Assembly (NCBI GenBank): GCA_934277655.1
Contig: CAKQVC010000112.1
Coordinates: 1-6,854 of the forward strand
Direction: 5' to 3'
DNA: 6,854 nucleotides
From: an uncultured Clostridia bacterium
GTDB taxonomy: Bacteria; Bacillota; Clostridia; Peptostreptococcales; Anaerovoracaceae
The notes below the pieces were generated by a model, which saw nothing but the letters and a program-made list of their open reading frames with translations, had not been told where the DNA came from and did no database searches. How positions within the stretch are numbered: the first letter of the stretch is position 1; every line of letters starts with the position of its first letter. This document shows, piece after piece, positions 1 to 6,782 of the stretch. The position numbers were made by a program, and so were the translations under genes.

Positions 1-555
1 GGGATCAACATTATCCGCGTGGGACTGAAATCCAGCGATATTATGTCAGGAGAGACGGGATTTCACCCCGCATTCCGGCAGCTTGTAGAAGGCAGGATTG
101 CCAGAGACTCTCTGGAAAGCCAGTTGGAACAGATTTTGCATAATTATCAAGAGAAGATGCCAGCCGAGGAAGCCGGTCAAAAACTAAAGGCAGAAACCAA
201 CGCATCTCAAAACTGCAGCCGAGGCGAAATGTATGTGCCGAAACATGAGATTTTGCAAAGTGAGTGTGATGTTCCTGCTGCCGATACCGAGGAGAAAGAA
301 AAAAACGTGGAGCGGAATGTTTTGCGGGAAAAACAGACAGAAAATGATGCGAAGTTGAACAAAAAAATGCAAAAAAGCATCTTGTTTGAGAGCAACGATA
401 AATGCTATAATAATATATTCGGACATAGAGGATGCAACCGCTCTTATTTCAGCGAAAAGTATCCGGATGTGTCGATCGTTTACAAAATAAATCCGAATCT
501 TCGGAACAATGAATACAGGGCGCAGATTCTGCGTCCGGAGGAGGGCAAAAAATGA
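1..555 (+). CDS. Elp3-like radical SAM protein, C-terminal part (5' end outside window)
   Basis: The frame is open from base 1, so this is the 3' end of a longer gene; the GTG at 19 is an internal codon rather than a start. The 184 visible residues begin GINIIRVGLKSSDI, followed by GFHPAFRQLVEG (about residues 20-31). In clostridial Elp3-like radical SAM proteins this stretch follows the SAM barrel. The CxxxCxxC cluster would lie upstream of the window and cannot be checked. The end of the protein, GHRGCNRSYFSEKYPD (about 141-156) and the residues after it, resembles the small basic C-terminal module of these proteins. Between the two blocks lies a charged, low-complexity stretch (about 56-131) rich in E, K, N and Q, which looks longer than I expect for the family. 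Substrate is unknown; a radical-based modification, possibly of RNA, is inference. The stop overlaps the next start as ATGA (552-555), implying translational coupling. Confidence 0.75.
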   Translation, partial: GINIIRVGLKSSDIMSGETGFHPAFRQLVEGRIARDSLESQLEQILHNYQEKMPAEEAGQKLKAETNASQNCSRGEMYVPKHEILQSECDVPAADTEEKEKNVERNVLREKQTENDAKLNKKMQKSILFESNDKCYNNIFGHRGCNRSYFSEKYPDVSIVYKINPNLRNNEYRAQILRPEEGKK

Positions 556-815
556 AAGCAGTAGTAACAGTTATTGGTAAAGACATGGTTGGCATACTCG
601 CAAAGGTTTCTCAGGTATGCGCAGAAAAAAATGCAAACGTTTTAGAAGTAACGCAGTCGATTCTGGACGGGTATTTTTGTATGGTAATGATCATTGATAT
701 CAAGGCTCTGGAGTGCGAATTGGAAGAACTGGCAAAAGCAATTCGATGGGCAGTTCCGGACATGGTGGTACATGTTATGCATGAAGATATCTTCAATTCC
801 ATGCACAGAATTTAG
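552..815 (+). CDS. ACT domain-containing protein (UPF0237 family)
   Basis: This 87-residue protein is a single ACT domain. It opens MKAVVTVIGKDMVGILAKVS, which has the typical G-x-D-x-x-G-I turn (G9, D11, G14, I15) between the first strand and helix. The pattern continues as a beta-alpha-beta-beta-alpha-beta fold and ends in the family-typical EDIFNSMHRI. ACT domains usually bind amino acids or similar small ligands and regulate a partner protein. Here no catalytic or DNA-binding domain is attached, so it is probably a stand-alone cytoplasmic sensor or subunit. The start is supported by GGAGGAGGG at 537-545, six bases before the ATG, and by the ATGA overlap with the upstream gene. The PFL-family gene follows after 29 bp; the same pair is adjacent in other Firmicutes, including Streptococcus pneumoniae (SP_0238/SP_0239), so the two products probably work together. 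The ligand is not known. Confidence 0.9.
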   Translation: MKAVVTVIGKDMVGILAKVSQVCAEKNANVLEVTQSILDGYFCMVMIIDIKALECELEELAKAIRWAVPDMVVHVMHEDIFNSMHRI

Positions 816-844
816 TACAAACTTAGCAACGGAGGTGTTTTAGA

Positions 845-2203
845 ATGTTGAATATGAGCGATATCATGGAAACTATAACCATGATACAGGAAGAAAATCT
901 TGATATCAGAACGATCACAATGGGAATTTCCCTTTTGGACTGTGCCGATGGTGACATCGACAAGTCCTGTGAAAAAGTTTATAATAAAATTTATAATAAA
1001 GCAAAAGATCTGGTTAAGACTGGCGAAATCATTGAAAAGAAATACGGAATTCCTATCGTAAATAAACGAATCAGTGTGACTCCGATTTCAATGCTGGTAG
1101 CGGTCAGCGGCGGCGATCCGGTAAAGTATGCGAAAACTCTGGACAGAGTCGCCAAAGATGTAGGAGTCAACTTTATCGGTGGATTCAGTGCGCTGGTACA
1201 GAAAGGGTTCAGTGCAGGGGATAAAGAACTGATCAAAGCAATTCCGCGTGCTTTGGCTGAGACGGATTTTGTATGTTCTTCTGTGAACATCGGTTCGACC
1301 AAGGCAGGCATCAACATGGATGCTGTGAAGCTGATGGGCGGCATTGTAAGAGAAGCATCGGAGCTGACGAAAGACAGACAGTGCATCGGTGCGGCGAAAC
1401 TGGTGGTATTTTGTAATGCACCGGAAGATAATCCATTTATGGCAGGTGCTTTCCATGGTGTAGGTGAACCGGACGTGGTGCTGAATGTAGGAGTTTCCGG
1501 ACCTGGCGTTGTTCGTGCAGCGCTTGCGAAACTTCCGGACGATGCACCGCTCAATGAAGTTGCTGACCTGATTAAGAAAACAGCATTTAAGATCACGCGC
1601 ATGGGGCAGTTGGTTGGTGCAGAAGCATCCCAGATGCTGGGCGTTCCGTTTGGCATTATCGACTTGTCTCTGGCTCCGACTCCGGCAGTTGGCGACTCGG
1701 TTGCACATATTCTGGAGGAAATCGGTCTGCAGCAGTGCGGTACCCATGGCACGACAGCAGCTTTGGCAATGCTCAATGATGCAGTCAAGAAGGGCGGTGT
1801 CATGGCCTCTTCCACAGTAGGTGGGCTTTCCGGAGCATTTATTCCGGTAACAGAAGATGCAGGCATGATCGATGCAGCAAGAACCGGTGTACTTTCCATC
1901 GAAAAGCTGGAAGCAATGACGGCGGTATGTTCCGTAGGTCTTGACATGATCGTTATTCCAGGGGAAACACCGGCAGAAACGATTTCTGCAATCATCGCAG
2001 ATGAGGCTGCGATCGGCATGGTAAATTCCAAGACAACAGCTGTCCGCGTGATTCCGGCGATCGGACTGGAAGAGGGTGCAGAGCTTGACTTTGGCGGACT
2101 TCTTGGGAATGGACCGGTTATGAAACTTCACAGTCAGTCTTCTGCAAAGATGATCAACCGGGGAGGCAGAATCCCGGCACCGCTGCAGAGCTTAAAGAAC
2201 TAA
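845..2203 (+). CDS. PFL family protein (UPF0210 / DUF711)
   Basis: This 452-residue soluble protein has the full length usual for UPF0210/DUF711. Recognisable blocks are [17 protein letters not shown] (17-33), [14 protein letters not shown] (108-121), [18 protein letters not shown] (188-205), [17 protein letters not shown] (298-314) and [11 protein letters not shown] (416-426). The family is named for fold similarity to pyruvate formate-lyase. I see no C-terminal glycyl-radical motif of the RVSGY type, so it should not be called a formate-lyase. Conserved-looking C190 and C298 in the two strongest blocks are candidates for an active site, which is inference. The biochemical role is unknown as far as I know. 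The ATG at 845 is chosen because GGAGGT at 831-836 sits eight bases upstream; an ATG at 854 would be too far away. There is no signal peptide or membrane helix. The preceding ACT gene is its usual partner. Confidence 0.9.
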   Translation: MLNMSDIMETITMIQEENLDIRTITMGISLLDCADGDIDKSCEKVYNKIYNKAKDLVKTGEIIEKKYGIPIVNKRISVTPISMLVAVSGGDPVKYAKTLDRVAKDVGVNFIGGFSALVQKGFSAGDKELIKAIPRALAETDFVCSSVNIGSTKAGINMDAVKLMGGIVREASELTKDRQCIGAAKLVVFCNAPEDNPFMAGAFHGVGEPDVVLNVGVSGPGVVRAALAKLPDDAPLNEVADLIKKTAFKITRMGQLVGAEASQMLGVPFGIIDLSLAPTPAVGDSVAHILEEIGLQQCGTHGTTAALAMLNDAVKKGGVMASSTVGGLSGAFIPVTEDAGMIDAARTGVLSIEKLEAMTAVCSVGLDMIVIPGETPAETISAIIADEAAIGMVNSKTTAVRVIPAIGLEEGAELDFGGLLGNGPVMKLHSQSSAKMINRGGRIPAPLQSLKN

Positions 2204-2278
2204 GCTTGAGGAATTAAGACAACGAAAAGCAAAAAAGAGACGAGACATGAATGACGTAGAGAGAAAGGATAAATCGCA

Positions 2279-3232
2279 ATGGGGCTTATTGTAGGGAAAG
2301 TAGTTTCGATATTTTTAATTATTGCTGTTGGTTTTGGTGCAAATAAAATTGGCATTTTGCCGACAGAATCGAAAAAATATGTGGTCGATCTGCTTATTTT
2401 AATTACAACACCTTGCGTAGTCTTTACTTCAATCGCGTCAAAGGAACTGACGGAAGATACGGTTGCGATGACACTTGAGACCATAGGTATTGCGATATGC
2501 CTGCATATCTTCTGTGTCATCAGCGGATATTTTCTCTTTAAGAAGATCATCAAGGTAAAGCCGGAGGAAGATCTGAGCAGCTATATTTTTGCGTTCGGTT
2601 CTTTCAATTCAGGATTCATGGGATTCCCGATTACGCTGGCATTATTTGGAAAAGATATTCTATATCTGATGGTCATGCTGAATTCCATGCTTTGTCTGTA
2701 TATGTATACATTCGGGCCGATGATCTTGAAGATTGGATCCGGCGAAAAGAAAAGAACAGATGTCAGAATGCTTCTGTCATCTTTAAAAAATCCGAATACG
2801 GTTATGACGCTGTTGGGCCTGTTCATGTTGTTTACAGGGCTGCATCTGCCTTCCGTCATTTTTGACTGCATGGACACATTGGGAGATGCTACCGTGCCAC
2901 TTTCTATGTTGATCGTAGGAATGCAGCTGGGAGAAAGCGACTTGAAGGGTATTCTGAAAAACAAGAGCCTTGTCATTTCTTCGCTTTTGAAAGTATGTCT
3001 GCTTCCGGCAGTCGTATTCCTGCTTGTCAACTGGCTTCCGATCGCGGATTCTATTAAACTGACAGTTGTTTTCTCAGCAGCATTTCCAGCAGCAGTTGCT
3101 ATCGTACCGGTAGCGACGATAGAAAACAGAGATGCAGGTGTTTTGGCAGAAAGCGTGGCACTTACGACTGCCATGTCGATCGCATCGATTCCAATCTGTG
3201 CGGTGCTTCTGACCGGCTATTTTGGCCTGTAG
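2279..3232 (+). CDS. AEC (auxin efflux carrier) family transporter
   Basis: This is a 317-residue inner-membrane protein with about ten hydrophobic helices (roughly 5-22, 36-53, 67-88, 101-122, 127-148, 172-190, 204-217, 230-250, 260-280, 290-315) in the two-times-five layout of the AEC/BART fold. Family signs are the proline-broken helix ITTPCVVFTS (42-51), NSGFMGFPI (110-118) in the fourth helix, and LGDATVPLSMLIVGMQLG (201-218) in the second half. Bacterial members are secondary carriers, several of them for malate or other organic anions; the sequence does not reveal the substrate. The start has AAAGGA at 2264-2269, nine bases upstream. The gene lies 75 bp after the PFL-family gene. That gap is purine-rich and has no terminator hairpin, so co-transcription is likely. 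A link between substrate and the ACT/PFL-family module is plausible but is inference from position. Confidence 0.88.
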   Translation: MGLIVGKVVSIFLIIAVGFGANKIGILPTESKKYVVDLLILITTPCVVFTSIASKELTEDTVAMTLETIGIAICLHIFCVISGYFLFKKIIKVKPEEDLSSYIFAFGSFNSGFMGFPITLALFGKDILYLMVMLNSMLCLYMYTFGPMILKIGSGEKKRTDVRMLLSSLKNPNTVMTLLGLFMLFTGLHLPSVIFDCMDTLGDATVPLSMLIVGMQLGESDLKGILKNKSLVISSLLKVCLLPAVVFLLVNWLPIADSIKLTVVFSAAFPAAVAIVPVATIENRDAGVLAESVALTTAMSIASIPICAVLLTGYFGL

Positions 3233-3279
3233 CCATAGCTGTAGGAAAAATGAGGAAATGACAGAGGAGAAAAGCGACA

Positions 3280-3948
3280 ATGATTCATATCGGAAACGAT
3301 TGGGATGATTTACTTGCAGGCGAGTTCGAAAAACCATATTATCAGAAATTGCGGACGTTTCTGGCTGAGGAATACCGCAGCGGAAAGGTATATCCGCCGA
3401 TGAACAGCATTTTTAATGCACTTCGAAATTCGTCTTACGAAAATACGAAGGTCGTCATTTTAGGACAGGACCCGTATCATCAGCCGGGACAGGCACATGG
3501 TCTGTGCTTTTCCGTGAACCATGGAGTTAAGATACCGCCTTCCCTGGTTAATATTTATAAAGAACTGGAACGTGACATGGGGATTGCCCCTGCCAGCCAC
3601 GGATGTCTGTCGGCATGGGCGTCGCAGGGCGTTTTGCTCCTAAACACGGTTCTGACTGTGCGGGACAGCCAGCCTAACTCCCATAAAGGGAAAGGATGGG
3701 AGATCTTCACAGATCAAGTGATCTCGTTGCTGAACGAACGAGAGAAACCAATGGTATTTATTCTTTGGGGTGCGAATGCAAAAGCAAAGGAAACTTTGAT
3801 AACGAATAACAGGCACCTGATCCTGACAGGGGCGCATCCAAGTCCGCTGTCAGCCTATAACGGATTTTTCGGCGGAAAATATTTCAGCAGGGCAAATCAT
3901 TTCTTAGAGCTGACCGGTCAGCAGCCGATCGACTGGGCGCTGGAGTAG
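3280..3948 (+). CDS. ung: Uracil-DNA glycosylase (family 1, UNG)
   Basis: This enzyme removes uracil from DNA by cutting the N-glycosidic bond, starting base excision repair of deaminated cytosine or misincorporated dUMP. It has 222 residues, close to the 229 of E. coli Ung, and all family-1 motifs are intact. GQDPYH (62-67) carries the catalytic-water Asp64 and Tyr66, which excludes thymine. Phe77 in CFSV stacks on uracil, Asn122 in [10 protein letters not shown] recognises the base, and HPSPLS (186-191) supplies catalytic His186 and the DNA-intercalating Leu190. The numbering runs almost exactly parallel to E. coli. The start is set by AGAGGAG at 3263-3269, ten bases before the ATG. It follows the transporter by 47 bp with no terminator, so it probably shares that transcript. 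The functional link to its neighbours is not evident; co-location of a repair gene here may be incidental. Confidence 0.97.
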   Translation: MIHIGNDWDDLLAGEFEKPYYQKLRTFLAEEYRSGKVYPPMNSIFNALRNSSYENTKVVILGQDPYHQPGQAHGLCFSVNHGVKIPPSLVNIYKELERDMGIAPASHGCLSAWASQGVLLLNTVLTVRDSQPNSHKGKGWEIFTDQVISLLNEREKPMVFILWGANAKAKETLITNNRHLILTGAHPSPLSAYNGFFGGKYFSRANHFLELTGQQPIDWALE

Positions 3949-3976
3949 ATTCGCCCGGAGCTCGCTTAGAGATGTT

Positions 3977-4065
3977 TTCATTTGGTTCAAGCAGCGGCTG
4001 TTTCCGGCAGGCGGGCTGATAGCTTCCTGTATGGAGAAACACTTGCTGCCCCGAGAACCAATGAA
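3977..4065 (+). repeat. Long-range inverted repeat between ung and lemA
   Basis: The 5' arm TTCATTTGGTTC (3977-3988) pairs with the 3' arm GAACCAATGAA (4055-4065). This gives eleven base pairs with one bulged T. A short inner pairing, AGCA (3990-3993) with TGCT (4044-4047), could extend the stem across an asymmetric internal loop. The enclosed segment is GC-richer (GCAGCGGCTG, GGCAGGCGGGCTG) than the AT tract that follows. There is no T-run after the stem, so it is not a classical terminator. It could be a folded 3' end of the upstream transcript, a leader or operator for lemA, or chance. The remaining bases of 3949-4109 hold only the AT repeat, a possible promoter and the lemA ribosome binding site. 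Confidence 0.4.
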
Positions 4066-4071
4066 TATATA
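4043..4071 (+). promoter_or_regulatory. Possible sigma-A-type promoter for lemA
   Basis: TTGCTG (4043-4048) as a -35 element is separated by 17 bases from TATATA (4066-4071) as a -10 element. Transcription would begin near 4078 and leave a short leader before the lemA ribosome binding site AAAGGAGG at 4095-4102. The following AT tract offers several other -10-like hexamers (for example TATATT at 4070-4075), so the exact -10 is uncertain. A promoter here fits the 161-bp gap, the only long gap between genes in the window. Confidence 0.35.
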
Positions 4072-4089
4072 TATTATATTATATTATAG
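4070..4089. repeat. TATAT pentamer tandem repeat
   Basis: Three perfect TATAT units (4070-4074, 4075-4079, 4080-4084) are followed by one imperfect unit TATAG (4085-4089). They are preceded by a further alternating AT run from 4066. The tract lies directly upstream of the lemA ribosome binding site and overlaps the likely -10 region. Short repeats of this kind can vary in copy number by replication slippage; whether that happens here cannot be seen from one sequence. Confidence 0.6.
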
Positions 4090-4109
4090 AAAACAAAGGA
4101 GGCAAGAAG

Positions 4110-4664
4110 ATGAAAATAGTTATTGGGATTGTGATTATACTGGTGTTGCTGATTATCATTCTGATCAGCATGTACAATGGATTTATCCGCTTGAGAAACA
4201 GCTGTGAAGAAGCGTTTTCGACGATGGATGTTTATCTGAAAAAAAGATATGACCTGATTCCGAATCTGGTTGAAACTGTAAAAGGTTATGCAACGCATGA
4301 AAAAGAAACACTGGAAAAGGTTGTAGCAGCAAGAAACGCAGCACAGGGAGCATCCGGCATTGCAGATAAGGTGCAGGCGGAAAATGCTTTGCAGGGTACA
4401 CTGAGAAGCTTGTTTGCTGTAGCAGAAGCGTATCCGGACCTGAAAGCAAATACGAATTTCCTTGATTTGCAGGATCAGTTAAAGTATGTGGAAGAAGACA
4501 TTGCCAACGCAAGAAAGTTCTACAATGCAGTGGTAAAACAGTACAATAATAAATGTGAGATGTTCCCATCTAATTTGATCGCCTCTATTTTCCATTTTGA
4601 ACGGATGCCGATGTTTGAAGTATCCGCACCGGAACAGAGAGAAAACGTAAAAGTACAGTTCTAG
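4110..4664 (+). CDS. lemA: LemA family membrane protein
   Basis: This 184-residue protein has one N-terminal membrane helix (about residues 3-21, almost entirely I, V and L) followed by a helical soluble domain typical of the LemA family. The family block runs from YNGFIRLRNSCEEAFSTMDV (22-41) through KKRYDLIPNLVETVKGYATHE (44-64) to the helical end EEDIANARKFYNAVVKQYNN (128-147). LemA proteins are small, membrane-anchored and helix-rich; their exact job in bacteria is not established, though they are often encoded beside envelope proteins. The start has an excellent ribosome binding site, AAAGGAGG at 4095-4102, seven bases upstream. The DUF2207 gene begins 25 bp after the stop, a pairing seen in many bacteria, so the two products probably act together at the membrane. 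Confidence 0.93.
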   Translation: MKIVIGIVIILVLLIIILISMYNGFIRLRNSCEEAFSTMDVYLKKRYDLIPNLVETVKGYATHEKETLEKVVAARNAAQGASGIADKVQAENALQGTLRSLFAVAEAYPDLKANTNFLDLQDQLKYVEEDIANARKFYNAVVKQYNNKCEMFPSNLIASIFHFERMPMFEVSAPEQRENVKVQF

Positions 4665-4689
4665 CAGGCGTTCAGATTGTGAGTTGGAA

Positions 4690-6624
4690 ATGAAAAGAAA
4701 ATTATTAATCATGCTGAGTGCACTGATTATGGTCTGCCTGTCTGCAGGAGCTGCGTTCGCAACTTCAACTCCGGATTACAATGTGGAGATTGTCGTTGGC
4801 GAGGATAACAGTTATCAGGTAACGGAACAGGTAACCATGGATTTTGATACGCAGAAGCATGGGATTTATCGGTACATACCAAAGAAAGGTTTCGAAGGAC
4901 AGCGAAGTCCTGTTTTTGATCAGGAATGGGTGGAAGACTGGCCGTATGATGTTTACATCGAAGATGGCAATGAAGTTTTTCAGATTGGTGATGCCGATGA
5001 GACGGTAACCGGAGAGCAGGTGTTCACCTTTGGCTACCGGATGCGGATCGTGGACGATAAAGATACGGCGAAAGATTTTATGTATATCGACGTGCTGCCG
5101 ACCAACTGGGAAACGGATATCGACAGCGCGGCGGTTTCTGTCCAGATGCCGAAAGACATTGAAGCGGACTGGATTCACGTTTATACGGGCTCTTACGGCA
5201 GCGAAGGCCTTGCTGAAAATGTAAGATACCGCTATGACGATGCTTTGAAGACAATTTATATTACCGGTAAAAACCTGGCACAGGGAGAAGGCATTACGGT
5301 TTTATGTGACCTTCCGGAAGGCTACTGGGTAAACCAGCTGAACTATGACTGGACCAAAACGGCAATTCCGGTATCGGCAGTTGTCTGTGCAGGGCTCATC
5401 CTGCTTCTGTGGCTGATTTATGGTCGTGATCCGAAGATTATCCAGACGGTAGAATTTTACCCTCCGGATGGCATGACACCGGCAGAAATCGGTTTTGTAC
5501 TCGATGGCGCTGGAGATAAAAAAGATTTGATCTCGATGATCATGTATTTCGCAGAGAAAGGGTATTTATCCATTGAGGAATACGAGAAAGACAAGTTCTG
5601 TCTGCATAAACTGAGGGATATCGAAGATAAGGAAGAAAAGAAGTTTGCAAGAACATTGTTTGACGGTCTGTTCAGCGGAAGCAAGGTGTCTTTCGCTGCT
5701 GATCAAAACAGTGGCGCCAAAGGGCAGGCAAGCGTCTATCTGGAAGACTTAGATGAGGATTTTGGAGATGCATATGTTGCAGCAGCCGACCAGCTGGGAA
5801 ATCTGTTCCGTGGGAAGAAGAAGCGGCAGTTCCGTATTGCATCGGTGGTGTGTCAGGTGTTTGGGATTATCGGATGTGTGCTGATACCGGCACTTACAGG
5901 TGCTTTTCTGATCTTATATGATGAAAATTCACTGCTTGCCGGAATCCTGGGGATAGCAGAAGCGGTCATACTGGTTGTTTTTGTTCTGTTGTTAGCATTC
6001 CTTCAGAGAAAGTTCCATGCGATGAAGAAGGGGCGTGCAGTTACCGGCATGGTAATTTTGTGGATCCTTTGCGGAATCTGTGACGGCGTGTATGGTTTGA
6101 TGCTTGGCAATGCACTTTCCAGCGCATCTGCCGGACTGGTAGTTTGTGCTTCTATGGTACTTACGCAGGTCTGCACGGTACTGATGGAAAGCCGGACGAA
6201 AAACAGTGTGCAGCTGATGGGAAAAATCCTTGGACTACGGGAATTTATCGAAAAAGCAGAACTGGAAAAGCTGAACATGCTGGTGGAAGAAAATCCATCT
6301 TATTTTTATAACATCCTGCCGTATGCTTACGTTATGGGGCTTACGGATAAATGGGCAAAGAAGTTCGAGAATATTCCGATCGTGCAGCCGGGCTGGTATT
6401 ATGGCTATGACAATGGCCGTTATGGATACGGAAATGATCCGTTCTTCGATGCATGGATGTTCTCCCGCATGATGGATAGCTGCGGACGGACGATCAGCAG
6501 CAATATCCATATTACGATTCCTGACGGTGGCGATGGAAGCGGCGGCCTTGGCGGCGGTTTCTCATCCGGCGGCGGAGGATTCTCAGGCGGCGGTTTCGGC
6601 GGCGGAGGCGGCGGAAGCTGGTAG
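4690..6624 (+). CDS. DUF2207 domain-containing membrane protein with glycine-rich tail
   Basis: From the ATG at 4690 the protein has 644 residues. MKRKLLIML and the residues up to AFA (22-24) form a signal peptide with likely cleavage before TSTP. An extracytoplasmic DUF2207 domain follows (about 25-220), with the typical HGIYRYIPKK (57-66). A membrane helix at 225-245 leads to a soluble region containing MTPAEIGFVLDGAGDKKDL (262-280) and FAEKGYLSIEEY (287-298), resembling the helical segment after the first helix in this family. Four more helices lie at about 383-409, 415-438, 451-471 and 478-500. YNILPYAYVMGLTDKWAKKF (540-559) precedes a tail of mostly glycine ending GGSW (613-644). Function is unknown; an envelope role with LemA is inferred. 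A TTG at 4684 would add two residues, but the ATG fits the signal peptide better. Its ribosome binding site is weak (GTGAG, 4679-4683), suggesting coupling to lemA. TAG and TGA stops stand in tandem. Confidence 0.9.
   Translation: MKRKLLIMLSALIMVCLSAGAAFATSTPDYNVEIVVGEDNSYQVTEQVTMDFDTQKHGIYRYIPKKGFEGQRSPVFDQEWVEDWPYDVYIEDGNEVFQIGDADETVTGEQVFTFGYRMRIVDDKDTAKDFMYIDVLPTNWETDIDSAAVSVQMPKDIEADWIHVYTGSYGSEGLAENVRYRYDDALKTIYITGKNLAQGEGITVLCDLPEGYWVNQLNYDWTKTAIPVSAVVCAGLILLLWLIYGRDPKIIQTVEFYPPDGMTPAEIGFVLDGAGDKKDLISMIMYFAEKGYLSIEEYEKDKFCLHKLRDIEDKEEKKFARTLFDGLFSGSKVSFAADQNSGAKGQASVYLEDLDEDFGDAYVAAADQLGNLFRGKKKRQFRIASVVCQVFGIIGCVLIPALTGAFLILYDENSLLAGILGIAEAVILVVFVLLLAFLQRKFHAMKKGRAVTGMVILWILCGICDGVYGLMLGNALSSASAGLVVCASMVLTQVCTVLMESRTKNSVQLMGKILGLREFIEKAELEKLNMLVEENPSYFYNILPYAYVMGLTDKWAKKFENIPIVQPGWYYGYDNGRYGYGNDPFFDAWMFSRMMDSCGRTISSNIHITIPDGGDGSGGLGGGFSSGGGGFSGGGFGGGGGGSW
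6526..6621 (+). repeat. GGN-rich low-complexity tract encoding the glycine tail
   Basis: This tract encodes the C-terminal 32 residues of the DUF2207 protein. It is built mainly of GGC and GGA codons interrupted by Ser, Phe and one Leu, with repeated peptide pieces GGGFS and GGGF. It is markedly more GC-rich than the DNA on either side. Such tails are common in this family and in some TPM-domain proteins. The DNA could slip or recombine between GGCGGC units, so tail length may differ between strains. Confidence 0.8.
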
Positions 6625-6632
6625 TGACCTCA

Positions 6633-6690
6633 GCAGTGGTAGCTGGCAGAAAGGTGTGCCGTTGGATGCAGACGCAAGAATGACTGTGAA
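6633..6690. repeat. Direct repeat copy A, downstream of the DUF2207 gene
   Basis: This is the first of two related segments offset by exactly 75 bp. Aligned without gaps against the start of copy B (from 6708), 19 of the first 28 bases match. The next 18, GTTGGATGCAGACGCAAG (6661-6678), match at 17. After that the similarity fades, needing a one-base gap to align TGACTGTGAAAT with TGCTGGGAAAAT. Counted from the shared TGCC, the best-conserved core is 22 bases (6657-6678) with one mismatch. No convincing gene covers it. Its identity is unknown. Confidence 0.65.
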
Positions 6691-6694
6691 ATCG

Positions 6695-6710
6695 TGCCTT
6701 GGTGAAGGCA
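6695..6710. repeat. Perfect short hairpin between the two repeat copies
   Basis: TGCCTT (6695-6700) and AAGGCA (6705-6710) are perfect complements around a four-base loop GGTG. It is not followed by a T-run, so it is not a terminator. It falls at the junction between copy A and copy B and overlaps the first bases of copy B. Confidence 0.45.
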
Positions 6711-6764
6711 GTAGCAGCTAGCTGGAGGACTTGCCGTTGGATGCAGTCGCAAGTTGCTGGGAAA
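6708..6764. repeat. Direct repeat copy B, with internal inverted repeat
   Basis: This is the second copy of the segment described at 6633-6690. Its core (6732-6753) differs from copy A at one base. Copy B also contains a perfect six-base inverted repeat, ACTTGC (6729-6734) with GCAAGT (6749-6754), around a fourteen-base loop made of most of the core. Copy A lacks this pairing because its left flank differs. A ten-base palindrome, CAGCTAGCTG, lies at 6715-6724. The segment ends 18 bp before the terminator stem, so it would be transcribed as the 3' untranslated part of the DUF2207 message. Confidence 0.6.
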
Positions 6765-6782
6765 ATATAGAAATAAATGCAT

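Noticed and set aside
19..21. GTG at position 19 as the start of the first gene
   Set aside because: The frame is open to base 1 and the residues before it (GINIIR) continue the family motif, so the gene begins outside the window.
991..2131. Two long reverse-strand open frames (about 346 and 347 codons) opposite the PFL-family gene
   Set aside because: They lie almost wholly antisense to a well-supported full-length gene, have odd Cys/His/Arg- or Ser/Thr-rich composition and match no family I recognise. They are shadows of its codon pattern.
845..2203. Naming the PFL-family protein as a pyruvate formate-lyase
   Set aside because: There is no glycyl-radical motif, the length is far shorter than true formate-lyases, and the sequence blocks are those of UPF0210/DUF711.
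2247..2294. Small 15-codon open frame starting at ATG 2247 before the transporter
   Set aside because: No good ribosome binding site precedes it, and it runs through the real ribosome binding site and start of the transporter gene.
3213..3233. Possible hairpin GGCTA/TAGCC at the transporter stop codon
   Set aside because: The stem has only five base pairs, lies partly in coding sequence and is not followed by a T-run, so it does not support a terminator.
6527..6721. 64-codon + strand open frame overlapping the glycine tail and repeat copy A
   Set aside because: Its first half is the alternative-frame reading of the GGN tract (Ala/Glu-rich), it has no ribosome binding site of its own, and it ends at a stop inside copy B. 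The PLDA-x-A similarity between copies is better explained as duplicated DNA.
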